DNA from: Phoronis australis | Lineage: Eukaryota > Phoronida > Phoronidae | Reading direction: 5' to 3' | Length of the DNA: 23,937 bases | Assembly (NCBI GenBank): GCA_002633005.1 | Contig: NMRA01000589.1 | Location: 238,208 to 262,144 of the forward strand | Shown: piece after piece, positions 1 to 18,000 of the stretch | How positions within the stretch are numbered: position 1 is the first letter of the stretch | Layout of the letters: every line of letters begins with the position of its first letter | Program-made: the position numbers and the translations under genes | Notes under the pieces: generated by a model | Seen by the model: the letters and a program-made list of their open reading frames with translations, nothing else | Told to the model about the DNA's origin: nothing | Database searches by the model: none

Positions 1-378
1 GCAACTGTTTGTGCAGCTTTCGGGCTCCTCCCGAACTTGGTTGCCAACAGTTTAGCCCCATGCAATTCTCGGGCTCCTCCCGAGCTTGATTGCATCTCAC
101 CTTTCGGATCTGAATAACCAAATTGCCCCGTTCTTGCACACACAACTATTAATCAGCGACTGGCTTGCCCGTGTATCAGAACTGTATAAATCACAACGCT
201 GCGATACTAAATCATGGAACAACTGGATTGCTTGTAAGTGTGGAATATTGTAGTTATATATTCTTACAATAAACCTAAGTATTATTCACCAACTTTTAGT
301 TTTCAATATCACCCTCAGTCCGCACCGGGCTCGTAAAATCGGGGCGCCTTGGTCGTAGATACCGCCCCCGTTACAACT
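1..378 (+). mobile_element. LTR-like segment A, left end outside the window
   Basis: Contains two tandem hairpin repeats (11-44 and 61-94), a TATA box (TATAAA at 184-189) and a polyadenylation hexamer (AATAAA at about 268-273). That is the promoter-plus-processing-signal order of a retroelement long terminal repeat. The right edge, near GTTACAAC at 370-377, is a guess. No coding capacity or target duplication can be seen. Confidence 0.35.
11..94 (+). repeat. Tandem hairpin pair with an identical CTCCT loop
   Basis: Two 34-bp imperfect direct repeats (11-44 and 61-94). Copy 1 pairs TTCGGG with CCCGAA around CTCCT; copy 2 pairs CTCGGG with CCCGAG around the same loop. Lower stems are GCAGC/GTTGC and GCAAT/ATTGC. 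Several differences between copies keep the pairing, including one change to a G-U-type pair. Confidence 0.75.
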
Positions 379-390
379 ACAAAATAGTGT

Positions 391-593
391 GTAACTTTCT
401 AGAAGACTGAGGTCAGAACAGTGATGATGTAATTTGTTTACTACAGTATAGTGTGGAACTTTCTAGAAGACTCTAGCATGACAGTGATTAATGCAGTCTG
501 GAATAATCTAGAGACTAGTACATGTTTGTAGAAATGTTGGGTAGATTCAGGAAAGTTCTAGAATGTGCGTGAAATGATGAAAAGTTCCAGAAC
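391..593 (+). promoter_or_regulatory. Cluster of heat-shock-element-like sites
   Basis: Uses the nGAAn/nTTCn five-base unit rule. Site 455-469 has three perfect alternating units (GGAAC TTTCT AGAAG). Site 545-564 has four (ATTCA GGAAA GTTCT AGAAT). Site 391-405 has two plus one near miss. Site 584-593 has two (GTTCC AGAAC). All lie within 220 bp upstream of the TATA box at 606. Confidence 0.6.
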
Positions 594-605
594 AATGCAT
601 CAGGC

Positions 606-613
606 TATAAATA
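606..613 (+). promoter_or_regulatory. TATA box downstream of the heat-shock-type cluster
   Basis: TATAAATA, 13 bp after the last GAA/TTC unit. A start site would be expected near 635-640. Confidence 0.5.
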
Positions 614-1003
614 CACAAGCACGGATTTGTGTTAGTGAGATCAAGTCGGGAGATCAAGTCAGTTCGAGAGAGATCAATTCAGTTCAAGAAAGTTATTCAG
701 GAGAACTACAGTTGAGTTGCAGTGAAGAGAATCAGCAGTTACAGCGATAGTCAATAGAGAGCCAGCTATAGAAACAGCAGGTTATTGAATCGACGAGTGT
801 AACAGTTGCTGAACGTGTCTCAGAAGTTCATCACAAGTCAAGGCTTCGCAGCATTGGCTGGAGCATAAACAGACATTACGTCGGACGTTTTGTTTGAACT
901 TTGAGTAGGCTTGTGAACCTACGGCAGGGATTAATAAAGGATTAACTCGAACCAGTCTTCAGTCTATCGTCGCATCGAAAGCAATTACCACCGGTTTGTA
1001 ACA

Positions 1004-1400
1004 ACCTGCGCCCACCCACACACGGGGAAAAACATGACACAATGAAGTAAGTCCTTGGAACTATCGAAGGTTTATTATGCCAAGTATGAAAATACAGTTT
1101 GCACGTACTATCCAAATACAATCCGCAACAGGACACGTGACCACGGGACTGGCCACCTTCATAGTTTAAACGAGCATATTCGAGACAAATTTGTGTCCCA
1201 TTTACACTGGTTGGACGTCTTCTTTACGTGTTATGCACACGACAGATGCCTTCAATTGACGAACATTTTCACGCAAAAAGTAAACCTTGCAAACGAGAGG
1301 GAGCCTAAATAGGGTGACACTGCATTGGTTTGTGAAAGTGCAGTTAAGAGATTATTACACTCCAGAAGGACTCTTTAATGGCAAGTAATCATACTTGTAA
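1004..1400. other. Unassigned stretch
   Basis: Follows the LTR-like segment. I see no primer-binding site I can name, and no gene. Open frames on both strands look random. Confidence 0.4.
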
Positions 1401-1824
1401 CTGATACGCAAAATGGAACCCAAGTCAAATCTTCCAAAAACAGGAAGATAGCGTCATCACACCAATAGATGCCTATATGAAAATCTGTTGAAGACCTTTG
1501 AAGATACTGAGTAAAACGTAAAAAACTAAAATTTCCACAAGTGGGCACAACAGTAGCAAGATCTGTCCGAAAGTCGTGGTAATCTGCAGTCAACATCATA
1601 TAAATACACTTGCTAAATTAAGTAAGAATCCTGCAAACGGTTTAGGAGATACAGCCTTGGCGCAACAAAAACAAAACTGCCTAGGAGGCGCCACAGTAGT
1701 CGAAATCGTCGTCAACCGTCCTCTTTAAAGTAAGCACATACATGCCAATTTTTACAATCATCCTTTGAGCGGTTTGGTTGATAGAGGGGTACGCAAAAAA
1801 CAGACTCGAAAACAGTAAAAATGA

Positions 1825-1838
1825 CCACTAGGTGGCGC
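1825..1838 (+). promoter_or_regulatory. CTCF-consensus core in repeat monomer 3
   Basis: CCACTAGGTGGCGC fits the core CCASYAGRKGGCRS at every position. Whether the host CTCF binds it is unknown. Confidence 0.45.
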
Positions 1839-1969
1839 AAACTACGTCGAATCCATCCGAAAACGGGAGGATAGCGTCATCTCACTAATAAGTGCCTACA
1901 TACCAAATTTCATGAAAATCCATACAAGACTTTTGAAGATACAAAGGTAAGGGTAAAAAATTACAATTG

Positions 1970-1983
1970 CCACTAGGGGGCAC
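1970..1983 (+). promoter_or_regulatory. CTCF-consensus core in repeat monomer 4
   Basis: CCACTAGGGGGCAC fits CCASYAGRKGGCRS at every position, 145 bp after the preceding site and in the same orientation. Confidence 0.45.
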
Positions 1984-2113
1984 ACCGGTAGTCGGATCCG
2001 TACGAAAGTTTGCTCATGCCATCCCATTCTTGAATGGAACAAATGTGCCAAATTTCATAAACGTTTGTTAAAGGGGTTTGGAGATAGAACAGCGGACGCC
2101 GCCCGGACGGAGA

Positions 2114-2460
2114 TGACCGGGCATAAAAAGGGAAAGCGAATGCGTGTATCATTTTTCCCACAAATACAATCATTCAACTTTAATTTAGTTTTTAACCTGG
2201 TGACTTGTCAACTAGGCTATAACATGAATCACTGCCTGAATAAATCAAGAATCCATGGCATAGAAAGGATTTCTTTAGTGCTGGCCTCAAAAAATGCATC
2301 GAAATACAAGACTGGCTCCAGATTCTACAAAATCGAAGACATCTGCCCAAAGAGGGCAGCTGGCTTATTAAGTCATTCCGTCCTGACACTCAACAGTACC
2401 TGCCAGCATTATCCTGACAGACAGTGCTCAACTACCCAGACATGAGGATGTACAACAAAC
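2114..2460. other. Spacer between the repeat array and the GAPDH 3' end
   Basis: No feature is recognised. The 126-codon plus-strand frame (2065-2445) begins in the repeat and has no family resemblance. Confidence 0.5.
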
Positions 2461-2478
2461 CAAGTAATCTTAAACGTG

Positions 2479-2484
2479 TTTATT
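2479..2484 (-). terminator. Polyadenylation signal of GAPDH
   Basis: The plus-strand TTTATT reads AATAAA on the gene strand, about 440 nt beyond the GAPDH stop. It is the first canonical hexamer I see there, so the mRNA probably ends near 2455-2465. Confidence 0.6.
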
Positions 2485-2920
2485 CAAACAAACTATTACT
2501 GTCAAAACTGAAGTCTTTTGTAAAAACCAATGATTTAGCTAAGTAACCACTAGGTGCATATGAATTTACACAGCAGTGTGACTGGATTATAGTAGCTTGC
2601 TTATGCATGGCAGTGACAGAATAAAGAATCTTTGTTCCCGATAAACCAAATGTCAGTTTATAACACTGTTCATGACCACAGCAGTAAAAACAGGTATCAG
2701 TTGAAATGCAAAATACTTCCACTGCATGGTTGTCCAATCATCACAACATTCCAAACAATAGCACTTAAACCAAGGCGTCCATGACTACCTAGTGAGATTT
2801 CACCACATTGCTCTAACGCCCAACCAATTATGACTAACCTTACCAAACACATGTATTAGATAAAAACATAGCATTCACAACAAGTTACAGTTTAGGGCCG
2901 GGCATCTCTGCACTTGACGT
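2485..2920 (-). other. GAPDH: GAPDH 3' untranslated region
   Basis: This non-coding stretch lies between the TGA at 2923-2921 and the AATAAA at 2484-2479. No conserved element is recognised. The 85-codon open frame at 2480-2737 is taken as chance. Confidence 0.55.
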
Positions 2921-11068
<8,148 letters not shown>

Positions 11069-11091
<23 letters not shown>

Positions 11092-11130
11092 GGTGAATAG
11101 AGTAAAACTGGTGTGATGTGGAAGATGCTA
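11069..11130 (-). other. GAPDH: GAPDH exon 2: 5'UTR tail plus first coding bases
   Basis: On the minus strand a splice acceptor (TCTCTTGCAG) ends at 11131, leaving 39 nt of leader before the ATG at 11091-11089. The exon ends at a strong donor (GG/GTAAGT) after residue 8 of the protein. A leader that begins at an acceptor implies an upstream non-coding exon, which matches the donor seen at 12768. Confidence 0.75.
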
Positions 11131-12768
11131 CTGCAAGAGAAATAAGTAGAGGTTGTTACCATGACAGTGATAGTAACAGCTGCAGTGACTTAAATACTTG
11201 AAATCCATAAATAAGACAACTATCATATGGAGTAGATTGAGTGCAACGCTGATTGTTATGCACACATATACCGTTCTAGAACATTCCATGGTATGTGCAA
11301 TGAAGTCTCTATAGTGGTCCCCCATGATATATCTCAACGACTAGCATAATCCATACAACATCAATGCTAAACAGTCATCATCACATGTGCAGTAATTTAC
11401 AGTGAACATTCTCCAGATTGGGACCTCTAATATTTGAGACATCGAAATTCAAGTCAAACCTAAATTTTCTGGACTTTTAAGATTAGGATATGTAGAGCTG
11501 GATTTGACAAACATGCAGGTCACCAATGTGACTTCAGATTGTAGGGGTTGATCCAGGCTTTTTTATAAGTGGGAGAGTTGTTTCAAGGATTTTTTAAAAA
11601 GGGGGATCGAGGCCAACACTTTGAAAATTCTAGATTTAATACCACTAAAATCAAGGGGAAACAGGGGAGTCTGAACACTCTCTTGAGACTTGACCCCCCC
11701 CCCCCAGATCTGTCTAGGAATTTTGTTCGATATTGACCATAGAAAAATCCCAAGTCGCCACAGTGAGTATCAAGGTCAAACAACAATTCCCCTGAAATTC
11801 CTTTTAAAGTTTGTGTGTGACTCCCAACCTCAAATTACTGTTGCTTTTATCCTACATTCAACTTCAATACCTTTGGTTCACAATGGTTCCATTTATTTCG
11901 TGAAATCAGAGTATTTGCCACCCGAAGCAGTCAGCGCACATCAAACACGGGCTTAAATGACAACAGGAAGTAAACAGACATAAGTCGGAATTGTTCGACA
12001 AAAATCAGGAAAGATCAGTCCATGAAACGCACTTAACTAGTGTATGCGACACTCTGCGTTATCCCTGAGCAGGAGCAACTGAGTTAGAGATTCAATGGTG
12101 CATTTTTACGGGGATATTGATGAGGTACGTATGCATAATTTTCTGAGTTGGCACGACCACGCTGTTAAGCTAAACATCGAGCAGTGACATGGAAATCTCA
12201 ATCACCGTAAAATATTACGGTACTTCACCATATTTTTTAACCTCCATGATTATCTAGATCACCTAGCTACAGGACCCTCTATGCCTCGACTTTGAAGCCA
12301 ACTATCGGCCCCATTAACGGCATTAACCTACGAAAATATTTAGCATCACAATTCACGCCTGGCTTCACGGTCATCACGCGAAATTCAAATTGCCTAAAAA
12401 TTCCCTTCCAAGGATTAAAAATGACTCAAGATTAGAATAACTTATGCAAGGCGTTAATTTTGGTTAACCCATGGCCGATTGATGGTTGTGAGCAATACAA
12501 TGAATGGTGTTACAAAATTAGAATTGAAGGGTTCGACTCGTGGCTTGTGTGTTGGGCAATACGGTGCTTTGTTGGCAGTTTTTAAACGAAAAAAAATTGC
12601 AAGTTGAAAAGGTCAGACTACGAAAAACAAATATTGTCATCGTTCAGCCTCACCACAGTTAGACACAAAATTTATCATTCACTAATAGGCTAACAAAACA
12701 ACACCAATACTGAATAAAGTTTAAGATGAAGAGCCTCAAACTGAGAAGACAAGACCAACAATCCTTAC
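11131..12768 (-). other. GAPDH 5'UTR intron
   Basis: Non-coding, with a poly-C run at about 11694-11705 inside a sequence that looks repeat-derived (about 11540-11720), and a short perfect palindrome at 12204-12221 (ACCGTAA, AATA, TTACGGT). No gene is recognised. Confidence 0.45.
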
Positions 12769-12830
12769 CTTTTGAAGGGCAAGCCAAGGAGAAGCCGGTT
12801 CACGTGATCACAAAGTTTCCCGGATGACAT
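12769..12830 (-). other. GAPDH: Probable non-coding first exon of GAPDH
   Basis: The minus strand shows CTTCAAAAG followed by the donor GTAAGG, with the exon edge at 12769. Its partner acceptor would be at 11131, giving a 5'UTR intron of about 1.64 kb. The upstream limit is a guess: an AT-rich TATA-like stretch (minus-strand AAAATATAGG, about 12843-12852) suggests a start near 12815-12830. Promoter location is inferred; only the donor is directly visible. Confidence 0.5.
12801..12806. promoter_or_regulatory. E-box CACGTG at the GAPDH promoter
   Basis: A single CACGTG lies within the inferred GAPDH first-exon/promoter area. Motifs of this class bind bHLH factors (USF, Myc/Max, MITF/TFEB types) and contain the ACGTG core used by HIF. 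Its use here is inferred from position only. Confidence 0.4.
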
Positions 12831-13018
12831 GGACTTTTAACCTATATTTTAGTCAAGTCTCAAACCCAGATTCTTTTAAAAAGAAAGATGACATGATAAT
12901 TTGCAATGTTTGATTCACCTTCTTAAATCAACATGTTTTAAATACTATGCACTAATTATTGGCTAATTATTAACTAATATCCTCTACTTGTAATAAATAG
13001 ATGAAGTTTCATATATAC

Positions 13019-13035
13019 CACGTGACTGTCACGTG
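13019..13035. promoter_or_regulatory. Double E-box in a perfect 17-bp inverted repeat
   Basis: The sequence CACGTGACTGTCACGTG is a perfect inverted repeat about the T at 13027. It contains two CACGTG boxes 11 bp apart centre to centre, about one helical turn. Each half reads GTCACGTG outward-in, close to the MiT/TFE (CLEAR) consensus. It lies about 200 bp upstream of the inferred GAPDH start and about 2 kb upstream of the receptor start, so either gene could be the target. Confidence 0.5.
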
Positions 13036-14859
13036 CTCATGTCAATACAAAGACGGTGAAGGCTTCATGTCTCGAGCGCTCAGGTTTGATATTTTTCATG
13101 TTTTGTTCAGCTAATGCGTAGATGCATGAGGCGAAATTTCGCTACAAGACTCAGTTGTCCATAAATAAATAAATGACAGATGCTTGCCAGTCTAGATGTT
13201 CTTGCCTTCATATTTGAAATTGTGTCAACGTTGTCCTCGATTTAATAATCTCTTTCAGAATTCCGAGATCCAGACTCCACCCATGGCCAGGAGCAGGTTT
13301 TCAACTCAAATCGAGAAGTGAAGAAAATTTTGCTGTTTCTATCGAACTTCATACCAGGTGGATATTCGAGTGGTTTGAGGACATGGCGGACCATTTCAGC
13401 AACAATGATCCTTCTTATGCGGACAGTTAAAATGCGGATTGTTTAATTGTTCCTAAGTTATCAGCACATGTGACAAATCATGTGAGTGAAGTGTGAGGAG
13501 TACAATTACACTCATGTTCTTCCTACAAATAGTTCACAAAATAGTTCACATTATGTGCACCTCACATGCCTTCATTTTAAATATAGTCTCACAGATTTTC
13601 AGTAATTGTAATTCCAAGGCTGTATTTTAACCTGTTCACCTGATTTGGATAAAAAATAAGAAATGAATTATTTTTATACTAGCATATAAAGGCAATAGTG
13701 ACAGTCAGTTACATGGGTCCTGAATTTTAAGAAATTGTTTCTTAAAATCTCAGACTTATGTAAGCAACTATATATATATATATATATGTATTGATCACAT
13801 TTGTTTCATCGTCAAATAATTCCGTTAACAGCAAGACCATTGAAACCATCAGCAACAAAGGAAAATGCTTTATAGATTGTGGAGATGTTAAAAGCCTGAA
13901 ATTGCACATTCAAAACTGCTGCTCTTTCGGATTAGTTAAGACTTGAGTTGCTAATGGAAATGGAAACTTATCATGGCATAAGAGGCCAATTTTATGGGAG
14001 TAAAAGCCCTCATCCGTTTTTTGTTGTCACCAGGGCAAGATGGAGCTTCATATGATGAAATCAGCAGTGAAAAACAATTTATGTGACTGTATGTTGTAAA
14101 GAATCTCATTGCCAGGCATGAGTTGTCTTGGTGTAGAGGCGAGAATCTCATGAAAATGTAAGACCATGCAAGACTCGACCAGCTGAGATATTGCCATGCA
14201 CAAGTGAAGCAAGTGGTCATTCACACTAGCTTTTTTGTGAAATTCTTGTGTGTACAAAACTCTACCCAGCTTCTCTCATTCAGTGTGTGTTAATTGCTCT
14301 GTTGATTGGGCTTCCAAAATGGAGTGCTCTGTCCAAAGCTTTTATTCAGCTGATTAACAATCGTTTACCATTTACCACCACAATCCATCTGCGCTCTTAG
14401 ATAATTATCTTAATCCTGATAAAATTGTATTCCACAGGCTCTGCTTGGCTATTAGAGATAAATAATGGAAATATGAAATTTTTCAAAGTGGCGAATTGCT
14501 ATTTTGAGTGGAGTCCTTTGCCAAATGCTGAAGATGCCATGGGGTGTCCTGTCTTTCATTTTAGAATTGTAAAAACTAATGAGAATCAAGTTCAAAGCAC
14601 TGGTAGGTCTAAGATGCTGTAAACGGCAGGATGCAATTGCATTTTCAAGGGAAATGACTTCATAAACCCTAAAACGGCATGGTAGCTGCATTTTTATGGT
14701 CATGTCCCTGGGGGCATTGTCCCCCCTAAGCATTTCTACTGCTTATCAGGCCATTGTTAGGAGCATGTTAGAGAACACGCACTTGGAGCAATAAGCTTTC
14801 AGGAACACTCAACAGATGGAGTCGTGTGTTATCAAGGGTTTACACCAGTCCTATCTCGG
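13036..14859. other. Divergent intergenic region
   Basis: No gene is recognised between GAPDH and the receptor. It contains a TA microsatellite at about 13769-13787 and a short G5/C5 palindrome near 14710-14727. Open frames on both strands between 13950 and 14730 show no family resemblance. Confidence 0.5.
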
Positions 14860-14865
14860 TATAAA
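14860..14865 (+). promoter_or_regulatory. Candidate TATA box for the GPR157-like gene
   Basis: TATAAA lies 175 bp upstream of the receptor ATG. The alternative is an upstream non-coding exon spliced to the acceptor-like TTTTTTTCAG ending at 14956. The sequence does not decide between the two. Confidence 0.3.
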
Positions 14866-15034
14866 TTGCGATAACTTATAACGTTACCTCATGAATAGTT
14901 ATAGTACGATAGCTGTATGCTGTTGCAACATGACCTTGACATGAATCTTTTTTTCAGACCACTTGTTTGGCTGTTATCAAGAGAAAGCAGGCTGCGCTCA
15001 ACCATTGTTTATCATCCGTTTCATTTTATGAACT

Positions 15035-18000
15035 ATGGGAAATTATACAATCGCGGTTGGTGTCGTCGTGGTTACACAACTTTCGTGCTACTTGTCAATG
15101 ATTGGATCCTTTCTCATAATATTGACTTACGTGCTATGGAGGGACATCAGGACATCTTCAAGACAGCTTCTTGTATTCCTGTCTATATCTGACTTCATCA
15201 CAGCAATGGGATATGCATTTGGAAGCATTATGAACTTGGTAGAATCAGGACACGATGACTCATCAGGCAATTCACCCCCATGGTGCATAGCTGAGAGTGC
15301 TATAGCAAACACAGCTCAAATGATGTCGTTCTTCTGGACACTTTGCATTGCGATATTTTTATATTTAACAATTGTTAAAGGCGGCATTAAGAACATCAGG
15401 GGGTACAAAATTGCATTCCACATCGTCTCGTGGGGTGTACCAATTATAATAATGTTTGTAGCAGCATCGAATGACATGCTCGGAGATGATGAGTCACAGA
15501 CATCTGTTGGATGGTGCTGGATACGAGTTGGTGATAGTGGCTATGGTTCAAACGAAATATTGTGGATGCTCCTTGTTGGTAAAGGTTGGGAAATTCTGTC
15601 CTACTTCATTCTGCCAGTTATTTACTTGCTGATCAAAGTCCACATTTGGAAAACCGTAAGTATCATTTTTATGTGAACGAAACACCTCAATTTCAGTACA
15701 TGCATGTGAACACCTGAAATTTACAATATTTTCGAACCCCGATTCCCTCATTTTTAAGCCTTCTCATGAACCAGTACTTGTGATTGCGAGGTTTTCATGG
15801 CCACATGCACCAACTGAGATTGACAAATTACTGTACTCGTTGTTGGTTTGTAACACTATTTATAACAGTACTGAAATTCTGACAACTCGACTGTAGATAC
15901 CTAAACCGTGTCAGCTAATGATTGCTGCTGTCACCATTGAGCAATTGATATTTTTCCAGGATAGTTCTTGGTTAAAAAGTTTGTTCAATGCTCTCTTTTG
16001 GCCATTTTCCATGTGAATTTTCAGTTTTATGACATGTAATAGACAAGTTTATTCACATGTGCTTTGTGGTCTTGATTTAAAGTAAGAATAATTTCCCAAT
16101 GGCATTTAAACGTAAAGCATTTGTGAATGAGGAAAAATAAAAACAATCTATGCCTGTATTTAGACCAAGAATTCTCAAGAAAGCACAACAATTCAACGTG
16201 ATACAGTTGCAGCTATGGTAAAAGTGAACCGCAAACTGACTTTCATCCCTCTCGTCTTCCTACTTCTTCGGATATGGGGCACTATACGGTTCTTCCTCTT
16301 CGTCACTCACCAGTCTGTGCAGGAGTCACATCCGAGCCTGGAAACATTTCTTCAGGTCATGCATGTAAGCTTATCATAATCACTTGATTCCCAATGTGCA
16401 TGTATCAGCCAGTGTTGCTTTATAGTTGTCAGTCAGAGGACCTTGATATTTCTTTCTGCTATTGCTTTTGGTACATAAGATTCAGGACACTGTGCTTGTG
16501 CTCCTAAATTATTCAAATTGGTTTTCTCCAATCTCAGAAATTACCAGTGACTAGTTCCAGTGTGGGTAAAGAACAAGCTTGGCCTAAATAAAAATTGGGT
16601 TCGTTTGACTTTACCCAACCGAAATGCTGAAAACCAAGGGACATAACTACATGTAATAGCAAACCAGACAGGGGAGGTAAGTCGAGTCAGCGAAGACAAC
16701 ACCGCCGACTCAGAAAACTTTATTGGCAAAACTCCTCTGACTTTTTATTTATTACAAACTGTACATAAAATGCTGTAATCAATTTCACACTGTTGATTGA
16801 TAGATGACACAGGCCAGTGATGAGTAAGTCTTTACCGGCGACTTGGTTGTTTTGTTACAAAAAAGTGGCAAAAATCCTTTAACAAAATCTCATACGTGAG
16901 TTTTTAATTTCTCAAGACAGCATGGCTCATTGGTTGAGAAATAGTTAGCAAAATTGATGTATGAAGTTGCAAAATTTTTATTGCCTACCTACCTACCCAG
17001 ATGTTAAAAGTATAGGGGCGGCTAAGGGCCAACAGAAGATACTATTTTTAAGACTGACCTTGAGGTCCACTCTGGACACGTGTATGTACTAGGGGAGTCA
17101 TGTTGAGTTATTTTTGACAGAAGGCGGTTTTATAACATTCTTAAGCCCTATGCAGAGCTAACTTTGTTGTTTTAGTCCTTGTTTTGGGCGGAACCCTTTG
17201 TTTTGGTTTTCAGTAAGGCAGTTAAAGGCGAAGGCAACTTTTTTCCATGTCATTTTGAGCTAAAATAAGGTTGGTTGGTTATCCGAGACATATTTTCCAC
17301 TTAATTATAGCTTTTCGTAATTTTATAAATTACTCGTTCGCTACTCCGGAAGTGACGTTTTAGGAGGCAAGCGTTTCCCGCCACTTGGTTTTGCGTTGAC
17401 TTTACCGGGCGAATCTGTTCTATTCTACTTTTGTTTTTTGCTGTTTTTCAACAATTGTCGCCACCACTTTGCATCGGCGAGTATTCTGCGGCAAGATAGG
17501 TTAGTAGAGAACTCAACTACGTTGGATTTAGGGATTGTTTAGTGTGTTGTAAGCTGAAAATGGCTGGAGTCGGTGACCCGTATCACAGTGACAGTAGTGT
17601 GAGTGACGGAGACCTTGTTCACAGCAGTGGTGACGAGGAATTTTTTCACGGACATTCAGTGGGTGAGTACATGTTTGAGCCCGAGTATAACGAAGCAGAG
17701 TACACACAGGCACAGGTAGCTGTTGAGAGAATCGAGGCGGCTACTGAGGACAGACGTGGTGACACATCTTGGTGCAAACATTGCACTGTGTGCGTTGTTA
17801 TGCCTACCTCAATGGAATGCTTGTGCTGTTCAGAGTTCGACGAGGCCAAGCCACTACTGGACATGGTTAAGTGGACCTCCGGCATACCACGCACAGAGGA
17901 ACAACTGTCCCACTTGCCAGAGTGTCCCGCGACACACTCCCACTGGATGGTGACCTGAGCACCCAAACTTCTTACACCGTGTCATGTGACTCCCTCGCCA

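Larger units (their letters stand above)
390..1003 (+). mobile_element. LTR-like segment B with heat-shock-type promoter
   Basis: Bounded by TGTAAC on the left and GTAACA on the right (TG...CA ends). It has an enhancer-like cluster at 391-593, TATAAATA at 606-613 and AATAAA at about 932-937, a layout typical of a retrotransposon LTR. There is no matching five-base target duplication, and no gag-pol follows, so this would be a solo or decayed LTR. A decayed heat-shock gene promoter is the alternative. Open frames inside are not recognisable proteins. Confidence 0.4.
1400..2110 (+). repeat. Diverged tandem repeat, about 145-bp unit
   Basis: Four diverged monomers are recognised by a recurring core followed by wording such as AGTCG-ATCCGTCCGAAA, then TGCCTACATACCAAATTTC and GAAGACTTTTGAAGATAC. 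The core recurs at 1535, 1678, 1825 and 1970 (spacing 143, 147 and 145). The array ends near a GGACGCCGCCCGGACGGAG stretch (2095-2113), a type of ending I associate with dispersed invertebrate repeats. Confidence 0.6.

Noticed and set aside
565-750. 61-codon open frame after the heat-shock-type cluster
   Set aside because: It begins upstream of the TATA box, so it would not be in the expected transcript, and it has no recognisable protein character.
17646-17966. 106-codon minus-strand frame taken as a separate gene
   Set aside because: Only its first third (VTIQWECVAGHSGKW) is transposase-like; the rest is antisense to the cysteine-domain gene.
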